A DNA stretch of 64,000 nucleotides from SXIZ01 sp040079795. Its GTDB lineage: Bacteria > Pseudomonadota > Gammaproteobacteria > Methylococcales > Methylomonadaceae. Shown here in pieces: positions 1-8,304 of this stretch (its first letter is position 1; every line of letters begins with the position of its first letter). Where the stretch lies: positions 1 through 64,000 of the forward strand of contig JBEBJQ010000013.1 of NCBI GenBank assembly GCA_040079795.1, written 5' to 3'. The position numbers were made by a program, and so were the translations under genes. The notes beneath the pieces are model-generated. The model was not told where the DNA came from, made no database searches, and saw only the letters and a list, made by a program, of their open reading frames with translations.

Positions 1-1029
1 TTAGGAACTGGATTATTGGCGGGTGGGGGGCGGATTTTTTTTGGTGGTTTCGCCGGTATTCCCAGTAGTGTGGCAACTGTTTTATTGGGTGCATTCGCAG
101 GTGTAGTAAGGTATTACTTTCCGCAATGGATTAAAAACACTTGGGGAGTGTTTGGCGTCGCGCTGATTGGAACGCTTTTTCAACGGCTCGTTTTGGTGTT
201 GATGGTGACACCGCATGATGAAGCGGTTTTATTGGCTTGGAAGATTGGAGTTCCTGTTGGCGTAGTTAACATTGCCGGTTGCGTATTGTTTTTTTGGTTG
301 ATGAGTGATTTAGACCGTGAGCGTTTGGAGAATGCAGCGGAAGAGGCGCGTTTATTGGCATTGCAAGCACAGGTTGAACGTGACCGGCAGGGGCAATTAG
401 CGCAACAGTCGGAATTACGGGCGTTAAGGGCACAGGTCGACCCGCATTTTTTGAACAATACCTTAAATGATCTTACCGCCCTTATTCGCCTTGATGCTAA
501 TAAGGCTAGGCGATATGTGGCCGGATTAGCCGATTTTTTCAATTACACCCGAGAATTTGCTGGACACAACAGCATTAGTTTGCAACAGGAGCTGGAGCAA
601 TTGCAGCGCTATTTGACTTTGCAACGTTTGAGTCTAGGCGATAAGTTACAGGAAAGTGTAGAAGTCCCACCCAACTTATTGTCTTTGCAGGTGCTACCGG
701 GTTGCTTGTTAACGTTAGCGGAAAATGCCCTTAAACACGCTTTTAAAGGTATGTCAGCCCCTTACAAGTTGCACATTGTTGCGCGAGAAGTGGCAGAAAA
801 CCTGATGCTCAGTGTTCAGGATAATGGTAACGGCATTGTCCCTGAACGGTTAGCGTTATTAGGTAAAAACCCGGTGCATTCGAGTAATAAAAGCGGTGGT
901 GTTGCACTCTATAACCTAGCCCAAAGCCTGATGTTGGAATTTGGTGAAACAGCCAAATTGGATATTCAATGTAATCATGCCAACGGGACAGTAGTGAGCT
1001 TGACCCAACCTAAACGGAGCACGATATGA
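1..1029 (+). CDS. LytS-type sensor histidine kinase, 5' truncated
   Basis: Membrane sensor kinase of the LytS/YehU class, whose partner is the overlapping LytTR regulator. The frame is open from base 1, so the true start lies outside the window; the TTG at 16 is unlikely to be the start. The N-terminal part is Gly-rich and hydrophobic with a pattern like the 5TM-5TMR_LYT domain. A coiled, Gln/Ala/Glu-rich stretch follows, then the His_kinase motif QVDPHFLNNTLND with the phosphoacceptor His, and a HATPase_c domain with NALKHA (N box), DNGNGI (G1) and a GVALYNL segment. The stop overlaps the next ATG by 4 bases, so the two are translationally coupled. The signal sensed is not readable from the sequence. 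Confidence 0.88.
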   Translation, partial: LGTGLLAGGGRIFFGGFAGIPSSVATVLLGAFAGVVRYYFPQWIKNTWGVFGVALIGTLFQRLVLVLMVTPHDEAVLLAWKIGVPVGVVNIAGCVLFFWLMSDLDRERLENAAEEARLLALQAQVERDRQGQLAQQSELRALRAQVDPHFLNNTLNDLTALIRLDANKARRYVAGLADFFNYTREFAGHNSISLQQELEQLQRYLTLQRLSLGDKLQESVEVPPNLLSLQVLPGCLLTLAENALKHAFKGMSAPYKLHIVAREVAENLMLSVQDNGNGIVPERLALLGKNPVHSSNKSGGVALYNLAQSLMLEFGETAKLDIQCNHANGTVVSLTQPKRSTI

Positions 1030-1811
1030 TAAAACGACGCGTTATTATGGTTGATGATCACTTTTTGGCGCGTGATGAGCTGAAATATTTATTACGGACG
1101 AATCACCCTGATATGGACATAGTTGCTGAGTTTGAGGATATAGAATCTGCGTGGGGGAAAATTGCAGCGGGTGAAGTTGATGGGGTATTTTTAGATATTA
1201 ATTTTGAACAACAGGGCGAAAATGCTGGTCTGACATTAGCCCGGCGCATCAAGCTTTTAGCGGTTGCACCCTGGATAATATTTGTTACCGGCTACCCTGA
1301 ACACGCCTTGGAAGCACATGACTTTCGTCCATTTGGTTATATTGTCAAGCCGATTGATGAAGCGAAGCTTGAAAAAGTACTCAATAAAGTCCGGGAAACT
1401 ATACCGGTTGTTCGGTCACCTATTCGCATTGAAGTCCGGCATAAAATTATAAGATTAGACGAGAAAAATAATGTTGAACGATTGTTTTTAAACAGGTTTT
1501 TGGTTCCTGATGAAATACTTTACATCCAATCTAATAGCGGCACTAATGCGGTTAAAGTGCATTTGGTCAATGATGAGGTGTTAGAGGATGTCAATATCCG
1601 GCTCAATAATTGGTTAATGGACTACGATTTACCCGGTTTTCAGCAAATTCGTCGTAATACGCTTGCGAATTTAAAATATGTTAGCGGCTATAAGCCTGAC
1701 CCTGAAAGAGCGGAAAGTTTTCTGCTTACCTTCAAGAATATCCCCATTGAGTTAGCTATTGGCGCTAATTTTTTTGTGGCTTTTAAAGAAGCTATAAAAA
1801 AGTGTTTGTGA
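1026..1811 (+). CDS. LytTR-family response regulator
   Basis: DNA-binding response regulator (261 aa). The N-terminal receiver has the acidic pair DD at 10-11, phosphoacceptor Asp57 in FLDIN, the Thr of VTGYPEHA and the Lys of IVKPID. The C-terminal ~100 residues (DEILYIQSNSG, VHLVND, FQQIRRNTLANLKYV) fit a LytTR beta-sheet DNA-binding domain, as in LytT, AlgR or YehT. Start ATG overlaps the kinase stop as ATGA, making a two-gene operon. Its targets cannot be read here. The next gene is convergent and has its own leader, so there is no sign that it is a target. Confidence 0.9.
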   Translation: MIKRRVIMVDDHFLARDELKYLLRTNHPDMDIVAEFEDIESAWGKIAAGEVDGVFLDINFEQQGENAGLTLARRIKLLAVAPWIIFVTGYPEHALEAHDFRPFGYIVKPIDEAKLEKVLNKVRETIPVVRSPIRIEVRHKIIRLDEKNNVERLFLNRFLVPDEILYIQSNSGTNAVKVHLVNDEVLEDVNIRLNNWLMDYDLPGFQQIRRNTLANLKYVSGYKPDPERAESFLLTFKNIPIELAIGANFFVAFKEAIKKCL

Positions 1812-2051
1812 GTTAAAGGGGGGAGGGGCATCTTAGGCGCGTGGTTATAGGTTGTATCAAGCGGAAATGTAACGGATTATGTATGGAAAAATATAGTGAA
1901 GAACAAAAGCCTGATGAACGGGACGATGACTTTCGGGTACTGTAATCGACACGATGGGTCGATAAAATTCGGCCTTAAGCCGTAACTTGAAGCCATAGGT
2001 TTTAGCCAGTGGTTTGTTCACAATTTGAGTTGGTTTTCAAATTATTATAAA
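1812..2051. other. Intergenic region without a convincing gene
   Basis: Together with the hairpin to its right this forms a 312-base gap between two convergent genes. It holds only a 20-codon ATG reading frame at 1881-1943 that lacks a Shine-Dalgarno sequence and resembles nothing I recognise. No promoter or RNA gene was identified. Confidence 0.5.
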
Positions 2052-2096
2052 TCCGACGAAGTGAGGCTAGCATTAAGCTAGACCCACTCCGTCGGA
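2052..2096 (-). terminator. Hairpin, probable terminator of the secreted protein gene
   Basis: Imperfect inverted repeat with outer arms TCCGACG/CGTCGGA, then AGTG/CACT and GCTAGC/GCTAG nearer the loop. It lies about 30 bases past the stop of the minus-strand gene. Read on that strand it is followed by a T/A-rich run, so it fits a terminator of that gene better than one of the plus-strand regulator. Confidence 0.55.
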
Positions 2097-2123
2097 ATGC
2101 CGTTTAGTCTGACAAAGATTTAA

Positions 2124-4187
2124 TTAATATCCAACTCCATATGCCGATATGGGGGCATCCAAATATACTGAACCGGTGCTCCAAGTATCCGGTAAGCTTG
2201 TTAGGGTGCTGGATGCGCTGGTTTCCAGGTTGTTAACGCCTGAGCCCATACGGTCACGGAATCTGATTTCTCCTTGTGTACCCAGAATGGCTATCCAATA
2301 AGTTTCGTTGGCGGTTACAGCGGTTGCCGGAATGGATACTGAATTCCATGCCCCTGCTTTCAGGGTGCTTAGTTTTCCTTGCCCAACGAGCGTTCCAGGG
2401 TGACCATTGTTATCTTTATAGATGCCGGCAACCAGCTCCGTTGCAGTTGAGCTGGTATCCAGATAGACCTGTAAGGTAGTGATTACGCCGGAATTTTGGG
2501 AAACTGTTTGAAATGCTTCAGCAGAACCTTGTGGATTATGATCGACCAGAGGCTCTATAGTAGTATTGCCAATAACAATTTGCGTTAGATTTGACGCACT
2601 CGTTGGAGTTGATACGTTGGTTGTACTTCCAGCAACAGCCGGAGTTGAAAGGCTGATCGGAGTCGCTAAGTCTTTAGCAATTTCCGCTGCAGTTAAAGCC
2701 CGATTATAAACCCGTACTTCATCGATATAACCTTGGAAATATTCACCCCAAATACTGTTACCTCCGATAGTTAACTTTCCACTGGACTGTTGGATTAAGC
2801 CCGTTTGTACTTTTTTGGCGATTTCTATCCCATTAACATAAATCCGTAAATATTGCCCATCATAAGTTGATGCAAGGTGTGTTGGCTGATTTGCAGGTAA
2901 CTGGCTGGAGCCTGAAATGACCCGGTAATTGCCATCATTGAAAGAGGAAACCGGTAAATTGGCATCTTCATTGGCATACAGGTTATAAACTGCCCCGTTG
3001 GATTTTTCTTTCAAGATAACAGTTTGTCCGGATTTATTCAGGTTCTCAGAATATACCCAGGCTTCAAGGGTCATGCTGTTTGTAAGGCCTAACGATGCGC
3101 TGTCATTGACTGTGACCAGGTCGTTGATACCATCAAATTTCAGTGCTTTGCCATACTTACTGGCGGTGTCGATTCTGACGGCTTCTGTGATAGTCCCGTG
3201 ATTGCCTTTACCCGATGAATCTATCGCTGTAACGCCGTTGGTTTCATTAAAGCTATAGGCTGCCACCAATCCGTTCACAATGGTAACCGAGCCGGGAGTT
3301 GGAACAGGAACAGGATTTGGGGTTGCAGTAGGGACCGGGGTCGGAGCAATTATCGTAATCAAATTGGATTTGATCTTAGCTGCACTGCCACTAGCCCCAC
3401 TTGCGGTTAAACTTACGCTGAATGTTCCAGGATATGGATAGGTTACTGTAATTGTTTTAGCTGTTGAAGTTGTGACGGAAGGTTTGGATGAACCAGCAAA
3501 ACTCCATTGCCATTTTGAGAAAGTGCCGCTTGTAACTGGTGTGAAATTTACCACCAAACCTGGGGCGCCACTGGTTTTATTAGCTGTGAAATCTGCTGCC
3601 AGTACTTTAGGCGTTGCCGTGGGGGCAGGTGTTGGCACCGCTGTAGGAACAATCGTAGGTATCACTGTAGGAACGATTGAAGGGATTGGCGTAGGAACAA
3701 CCGTCGGGGTTGGTGTGGGAATAACGGTAGGCACAGGTGTCGGCGCTACAGGCGTTAACATGTTAATTTCATTGGAATAACCGCTCGTGGTGGTTTTAGC
3801 GGCATCATAGGCTTTTACTGCAAAGTAGTATTTGACACCGTCTTGTAAGCCGTTAATCGTGTAACTTGTTACATTTTTGGCATCAACGTTTACAGTGTAA
3901 TTGTTGCTGCTTTGACCGTAAGAAATGGTATAGCCTGCTACGTTCGTCGAGGTGCTAGCATCCCAGGCAAGGTTAACACTGCCCGCGAACAAATGGCCAC
4001 TGAATAAAAACAGCGCAAAGAAGCTGCCTAAAAGCTGTTTGAAGTGTGTGGATAAATTGACGCTCCTGATAGCTGATTGCTCAGTATGGGAGGTATAAGC
4101 TGAATCTATCTGGGCTAAATTATTTTGTTTTCGAGTTTTTTTTGAAAAATTCTGTTTGGTTCGGTTATCTTTAATATTTGAGTACAC
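2124..4187 (-). CDS. Secreted FnIII-PKD-LamG multidomain protein, under a c-di-GMP riboswitch
   Basis: Probable surface or extracellular protein (687 aa from the start chosen). I chose the GTG at 4187 because an AGGAGA Shine-Dalgarno lies 6 bases before it. An in-frame ATG at 4250 exists, but it lies inside the leader terminator and has no ribosome site. Order: a basic N-region of ~50 residues, a hydrophobic signal segment (LLGSFFALFLFSGHLFAG), a fibronectin type III domain (~70-145), a Pro/Thr linker, a PKD-like domain (~200-280), a second Pro/Thr linker, a LamG/concanavalin-like domain (~305-505, VAAYSFNE to IDEVRVYNRALTAAEI) and a C-terminal beta-rich domain (~530-687). The family suggests binding to polysaccharide or matrix; no enzyme motif was seen. 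The very long n-region before the signal peptide is unusual. Confidence 0.8.
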   Translation of the reverse strand: MYSNIKDNRTKQNFSKKTRKQNNLAQIDSAYTSHTEQSAIRSVNLSTHFKQLLGSFFALFLFSGHLFAGSVNLAWDASTSTNVAGYTISYGQSSNNYTVNVDAKNVTSYTINGLQDGVKYYFAVKAYDAAKTTTSGYSNEINMLTPVAPTPVPTVIPTPTPTVVPTPIPSIVPTVIPTIVPTAVPTPAPTATPKVLAADFTANKTSGAPGLVVNFTPVTSGTFSKWQWSFAGSSKPSVTTSTAKTITVTYPYPGTFSVSLTASGASGSAAKIKSNLITIIAPTPVPTATPNPVPVPTPGSVTIVNGLVAAYSFNETNGVTAIDSSGKGNHGTITEAVRIDTASKYGKALKFDGINDLVTVNDSASLGLTNSMTLEAWVYSENLNKSGQTVILKEKSNGAVYNLYANEDANLPVSSFNDGNYRVISGSSQLPANQPTHLASTYDGQYLRIYVNGIEIAKKVQTGLIQQSSGKLTIGGNSIWGEYFQGYIDEVRVYNRALTAAEIAKDLATPISLSTPAVAGSTTNVSTPTSASNLTQIVIGNTTIEPLVDHNPQGSAEAFQTVSQNSGVITTLQVYLDTSSTATELVAGIYKDNNGHPGTLVGQGKLSTLKAGAWNSVSIPATAVTANETYWIAILGTQGEIRFRDRMGSGVNNLETSASSTLTSLPDTWSTGSVYLDAPISAYGVGY
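3611..3750 (-). repeat. Short tandem Pro/Thr-coding repeat inside the secreted protein gene
   Basis: Degenerate 6- to 12-base repeats (GTAGG-A-AC type on the plus strand) that encode a VPTxxPTxxP linker between the FnIII and PKD domains. A shorter copy encodes the second linker near 3300-3340. Such linkers vary in length by slippage. The opposite strand reads as an artificial Gly-Val ORF. Confidence 0.7.
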
Positions 4188-4199
4188 AACTCTTCTCCT

Positions 4200-4247
4200 A
4201 AAAAAATTAGGTCCGAGGAGTTCCTTATTTAACGTGCAAACGACCTT
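4200..4247 (-). terminator. Intrinsic terminator-like hairpin in the riboswitch leader
   Basis: On the minus strand AGGTCG (from 4246) can pair with CGGACCT (4215-4209) and is followed by AATTTTTTT (4208-4200). It lies between the riboswitch and the ribosome site of the gene, so it could be the expression platform: ligand-dependent termination before the GTG start. The stem is short with one bulge and the loop is long, so this is a proposal. Confidence 0.5.
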
Positions 4248-4275
4248 CATCAAGGCAGTGTTTACTACCTTAAAT

Positions 4276-4356
4276 CTGGCAATCCCACTGTCATAGGAAT
4301 AGCTCCGTTAGACTGGAAATTTTGCGTCACCAACTTTCGCTGGTTTTGCCTTTATC
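4276..4356 (-). promoter_or_regulatory. Cyclic di-GMP-I (GEMM) riboswitch
   Basis: The minus strand carries the hallmark order of the GEMM-I aptamer. AAAGGCAAAACC is followed by a tetraloop hairpin CCAGCGAAAGTTGG, then GACGCAAA, then the second helix (TTTCCAGTCTAACGGAG ... GACAGTGGGA), and a closing ATTGCC that pairs back with GGCAA. The GNRA-type loop GAAA and the conserved GACGCAAA linker are both intact. It lies about 90 bases upstream of the chosen start of the secreted PKD/LamG protein gene. The family senses c-di-GMP and commonly controls adhesion, surface and motility genes. Whether it acts ON or OFF cannot be read directly. Confidence 0.88.
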
Positions 4357-4359
4357 AGA

Positions 4360-4751
4360 TTTAACTGCTCTTCACAGGAATGCAGTTAGCCAAAGCTTAT
4401 TGCATCACTGTGATCGTAGGCCCCCTTAATTACAATTGGGCTTGGGAGTTAGTATAGATAGCATTTTCTAACGCTAACCAATAATCAGTGCGTTTTTGTG
4501 ACAGCCTTAACAATAGCATGCGAATTGATGCTTTTTTTGTGATGCTATTCGCAAAATAACACCCGAATTTTAATAAAATCTGGCGGCTTCTGTGATAAGG
4601 TTTACAGGGATATATATAATGTGTTCTTCGCGTTTGGGTTCCTTTTACCAAAGTTTGTTTTATAAAGGGTGTGTGGGGGCGACTGTTGTTACTTTTCTAA
4701 TTGATTGTTGATTCGGTTTTGTTAGGACAATCTTACTAATCAGATACGTTT
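4360..4751. other. Intergenic region between riboswitch leader and flippase gene
   Basis: About 390 bases holding the divergent promoters of the riboswitch gene and the flippase gene. A stem TAACTG ... CAGTTA (about 4363-4390) lies just upstream of the aptamer. A 73-codon minus-strand frame at 4430-4651 has no recognisable content and is not called. No other element was seen. Confidence 0.4.
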
Positions 4752-6479
4752 ATGGCTGAAAAACATACTTATGGCCAGATTTTAAAATCATCGGCAATGA
4801 TTGGCGGTTCGTCAATGTTAAATATCGTTATCGGTATTTTCCGTACGAAGGTAATGGCGATGTTGCTTGGGCCCTCTGGGGTTGGATTGATGGGCCTGTA
4901 TAGCTCGATCTTAGATCTGATGGTTAGCATTGTTGGAATGGGTATCAACAATAGTGGCGTCCGGCAGATTGCTGAGGCAGTCGGCTCCGGCGATACTGAA
5001 CGGGTTGCACGAACCGCTGCGGTACTCCGGCGAGTTTCGATCTTGCTTGGGTTGTTTGGTGCTGTTTTTCTAATCGGATTTTCCGTGCCTTTATCGAGGT
5101 TGACTTTTGGCAACGATCAACATGCTATCGCTGTATCCTTGTTGTCAATTGCGGTATTTTTCTCTCTGCTGACTGCTGGGCAGGGGGCATTGATTCAGGG
5201 CATGCGGCGCATCTCTGATATGGCTAAGATGGGGATTTTGGGCACGCTGTTCGGCACTTTTATAACTATTCCCACGATCTATTTTCTGCGCGAAGACGGG
5301 GTGGCGCCTTCGCTTGTGCTGGTTGCGGCCATGGCCCTTATGACATCCTGGTGGTATAGCCGGAAAATACCAATACAAATACCTTCTGTGTCGATGGCTC
5401 AGGTGAGGCAAGAATCATCTGCGCTGTTGAAGCTTGGTTTTGCGTTTATGGCCAGTGGTTTATTGATGACCGGGGCAGCCTACGTGGTGCGGCTCATAGT
5501 CGTCCGTAAAGTTGGCTTTGATGCAGCGGGCTTGTACCAGTCTGCCTGGGCACTGGGGGGACTTTATATTGGTTTCATCTTGCAGGCTATGGGGGCGGAT
5601 TTTTACCCTCGATTAACGGCAATTGCCAAAGATAATACTGAATGTAACCGGGTGGTAAATGAGCAGGCTCATGTCAGTATGTTATTGGCAGGCCCTGGGG
5701 TAATGGCAACCCTGACTTATGCGCCATTGGTTATTGCACTTTTTTATACCCCTAAATTCGAAGGCGCAGTGGAAATTTTACGCTGGCTTTGTCTTGGAAT
5801 GGCATTGCGGGTGATTTCCTGGCCGATGGGCTTCATTATAGTAGCCAAAGGTGTGCAAAATCTCTTGATATTTTCCGAGGTCGCTTGGACTGTCGTTTAC
5901 TTAGGACTTGCCTGGACATGTGTTAGTTTATTCGGGTTAAAAGGGGCAGGGATAGCATTCTTTGGGTCGTATGTTTTTCATGTAGTTATGATCTATATAA
6001 TAGTTCGGCGGCTAAGTGGTTTTCGTTGGTTCCCGGATAACATACAAACGAGTTTCCTCTTTCTTACGTTGTTTGCAATTGTTTTTTGCAGTTTTTATTT
6101 GTTGTCGCCCCTATTGGCGATGGTGGTGGGCACTTTGGCGGTTTTGCTGAGCGGTGTCTATTCCATACAAGTGCTCCTCACTTTTGTTTCTCCGGACCGG
6201 ATTCCACGTAAAATAATGAAGTTAATGCAATGGCTGCATCTTTCCTCGACTTACCCAACCCTGCCTGAAAACTTAGAAACGGTAGATGAAATTGCAAGAG
6301 AAGGATTAGCAAAAGCCAATACGCCATTTGCAAAGATTAAGGGTTTAATAATCGCTTTTATGGTTTGCACCGTATTTTTAATGTGGGTTCACTGGTACGG
6401 CAGCATTTATACTTGGTCGATGGGGTTTGAATCTGTTGCTGCACAGATCAAATTGTTGTGGCCAATTTTTTCAAATTAA
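4752..6479 (+). CDS. Wzx-like polysaccharide flippase
   Basis: Polytopic inner-membrane protein (575 aa) of the MATE/MOP-type oligosaccharide flippase superfamily. The N-terminus (KSSAMIGGSSMLNIVIGIFRTKVMAMLLGPSGVGLMGLY) is typical of O-antigen/ECA translocases of the WzxE type, which move undecaprenyl-linked glycan units across the inner membrane. About 12 hydrophobic segments run to residue ~480. A ~100-residue C-terminal extension then carries a soluble stretch and one more membrane segment (IIAFMVCTVFLMWVHWYG). It is longer than the usual ~420-500 aa. No glycosyltransferase neighbours are present, so the substrate is unknown. Confidence 0.82.
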   Translation: MAEKHTYGQILKSSAMIGGSSMLNIVIGIFRTKVMAMLLGPSGVGLMGLYSSILDLMVSIVGMGINNSGVRQIAEAVGSGDTERVARTAAVLRRVSILLGLFGAVFLIGFSVPLSRLTFGNDQHAIAVSLLSIAVFFSLLTAGQGALIQGMRRISDMAKMGILGTLFGTFITIPTIYFLREDGVAPSLVLVAAMALMTSWWYSRKIPIQIPSVSMAQVRQESSALLKLGFAFMASGLLMTGAAYVVRLIVVRKVGFDAAGLYQSAWALGGLYIGFILQAMGADFYPRLTAIAKDNTECNRVVNEQAHVSMLLAGPGVMATLTYAPLVIALFYTPKFEGAVEILRWLCLGMALRVISWPMGFIIVAKGVQNLLIFSEVAWTVVYLGLAWTCVSLFGLKGAGIAFFGSYVFHVVMIYIIVRRLSGFRWFPDNIQTSFLFLTLFAIVFCSFYLLSPLLAMVVGTLAVLLSGVYSIQVLLTFVSPDRIPRKIMKLMQWLHLSSTYPTLPENLETVDEIAREGLAKANTPFAKIKGLIIAFMVCTVFLMWVHWYGSIYTWSMGFESVAAQIKLLWPIFSN

Positions 6480-6608
6480 ATGAAAGTCATGAATATTTAG
6501 TTAAACAGGGATAGTTATTAACTGGCTTTTAGTATTGCAAATGTTTGAAGACTGTTAATAATCAATATACCTTTTTATTTTAATCCTGCGATTGTTTAAA
6601 TAATCATT

Positions 6609-7805
6609 ATGCATACACATAAAACTTTTCTGATTGTCGGCGGTGGCTTGGTTGGTTTAGCTGCGGCTTATCGGTTACTGGAACGATTCCCTCAGGCACA
6701 GGTTACATTGCTTGAGAAAGAGCCGATTGTGGGTACTCATCAGAGTACCCATAACAGCGGTGTATTGCATGCCGGCCTTTACTATAAGCCAGGTTCGGCC
6801 AAAGCGAAATTAGCGGTGTCCGGTATTCAGCAAATGACCGCATTTTGCCGCGCAGAAGAAATTTCGCACGAGATTTGTGGCAAACTGGTTGTGGCTGTAA
6901 CGCCTGAAGAATTGCCTAGACTGGACGAATTACTCCGGCGTGGCACCGCCAATGGCTTACAGGGACTACGGAAGATAGACACTGTTGAAATGCAAAAAAT
7001 AGAACCGCATGTGCATGGCATTGCTGCGGTGCATGTGCCGGAAGAAGGGATTGTTGATTACCGTCAGGTATGTGACCGATTGGCCGTCCGTATTCAAGAG
7101 CGCGGAGGGCGCATCGTTTTAAACGCCAAAGTTGCGGGTCTTGTCCGTAAAAATGGCGCGTGGGTTGCCAGCACCGCTGCAGAAGAGTTTGATGCTGATT
7201 TTTTAATCAATTGTGCCGGCTTGCAATGTGACCTTGTTGCGCAATTGGCTGGTGAAAAACGTGAGGTACAAATAGTGCCGTTCCGCGGGGAATATTATTA
7301 TCTTAATGCGTCGGCCCAGCATCTGGTTAAAAATCTGGTTTACCCAGTCCCCAACCCGCAATTTCCGTTTCTGGGTGTGCATTTTACCCGAATGATTCAA
7401 GGGGGAGTCGAGGCCGGCCCCAATGCAGTTCTTGCCTTTGCGCGCGAAGGCTATCAATTAACAACATTTGATGCCCGTGAAATGCTGGATACCTTGCTTT
7501 TTCCCGGATTATGGCGTTTCCTGCGTAAATATCCTGCAATGGCATGCACAGAACTTATTCAATCATTCAGTAAAGGGCATTTTTGCCGTGCATTGCAGCG
7601 GCTAGTGCCTGAGATCCGTCCAGAGGATCTTGCTCCGGGCGGCGCGGGGGTACGTGCGCAAGCTATGAAGCCAAGCGGGGATTTAGTGGAGGATTTTCAT
7701 CTGGTCATTCGGGAAGATGCTTTACATGTGCTAAATGCCCCAAGCCCTGCCGCTACAGCTTCATTGGCAATCGGCGAATATATTGTTAGTCAATTGCCAA
7801 TTTAA
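6609..7805 (+). CDS. lhgO: L-2-hydroxyglutarate oxidase/dehydrogenase
   Basis: FAD-dependent oxidoreductase (398 aa) of the DAO/LhgO family, which oxidises L-2-hydroxyglutarate to 2-oxoglutarate and passes electrons on to the membrane quinone pool. The N-terminal dinucleotide-binding motif is IVGGGLVGLAAAYRLLERFP, then LLEKE, the LhgO signature HQSTHNSGVLHAGLYY near residue 45-60, and a C-terminal GAGVRAQAM ... DFHLV segment. Length matches the E. coli enzyme. It stands alone, without csiD or gabDTP neighbours, so it may serve as metabolite repair. Confidence 0.9.
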   Translation: MHTHKTFLIVGGGLVGLAAAYRLLERFPQAQVTLLEKEPIVGTHQSTHNSGVLHAGLYYKPGSAKAKLAVSGIQQMTAFCRAEEISHEICGKLVVAVTPEELPRLDELLRRGTANGLQGLRKIDTVEMQKIEPHVHGIAAVHVPEEGIVDYRQVCDRLAVRIQERGGRIVLNAKVAGLVRKNGAWVASTAAEEFDADFLINCAGLQCDLVAQLAGEKREVQIVPFRGEYYYLNASAQHLVKNLVYPVPNPQFPFLGVHFTRMIQGGVEAGPNAVLAFAREGYQLTTFDAREMLDTLLFPGLWRFLRKYPAMACTELIQSFSKGHFCRALQRLVPEIRPEDLAPGGAGVRAQAMKPSGDLVEDFHLVIREDALHVLNAPSPAATASLAIGEYIVSQLPI

Positions 7806-7826
7806 AGCAGCCTACTTAACTATTGT

Positions 7827-8099
7827 TTATTGAAGAAAATCAGCTATCACATTGCCCGGCGCTTTGATCAAGTCCATTTTCTTGGCAGGTGTTAATTTTT
7901 TGATTGCATACTCACGCTTGCTTGCGGAACTGCGGTCATGTCCGCGCTCGATATATATTAATTGCAGCGGGCTATGTCCTCGAAAATATTTTGCCCCCCG
8001 TCGGCAGGCATGTTGTTGATAGCGTTTTAGAACGTTGTTGCTAATGCCGGTGTAAATGCTTTGGTCACTACATAGAATCATATAGACTTGCCAGTTCAT
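7827..8099 (-). CDS. GIY-YIG nuclease-superfamily protein (UPF0213/YhbQ-like)
   Basis: Small 90-aa protein with a GIY-YIG-type core: VYMILCSD, then IYTGISNNVLKRYQQHACRRGAKYFRGHSPLQLIYIE and an E-rich helix (SASKREYAIKKLTPAKKMDLI). The YTG ... R ... E arrangement is that of the UPF0213 family. Family members are DNA-binding or weak nucleases; a repair role is suggested but not proven. It is convergent to lhgO with only ~20 bases between the stops, and it is a single-gene unit. Confidence 0.85.
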   Translation of the reverse strand: MNWQVYMILCSDQSIYTGISNNVLKRYQQHACRRGAKYFRGHSPLQLIYIERGHDRSSASKREYAIKKLTPAKKMDLIKAPGNVIADFLQ

Positions 8100-8304
8100 T
8101 GGTTTTAAAGATAGGTGAGTTAATTTACTTTTAAGGTTGCCGGGTATTTAATTGCGTACACAAGTTTCTAATTGCCAGTAACGGCAAGCGGTTGGTGTTG
8201 TTCATGAACCAATTAATTAAATGCTTTTTAGGTAAGATTTTTGAGCTGAAAGAAAATTTTTTACGTTAAAATCAGTTTTTTAATTTTTGCAAGAGTAGCA
8301 CCTT

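Noticed and set aside
1881..1943. 20-codon ATG frame after the LytTR gene
   Set aside because: Too short, no ribosome site, and nothing to compare it with.
3472..3780. Plus-strand 102-codon frame rich in Gly-Val repeats
   Set aside because: It is the reverse reading of the Pro/Thr linker repeat in the secreted protein gene, without a ribosome site or family resemblance.
4430..4651. Minus-strand 73-codon frame upstream of the riboswitch
   Set aside because: No ribosome site, no recognisable domain, and AT-rich non-coding composition.
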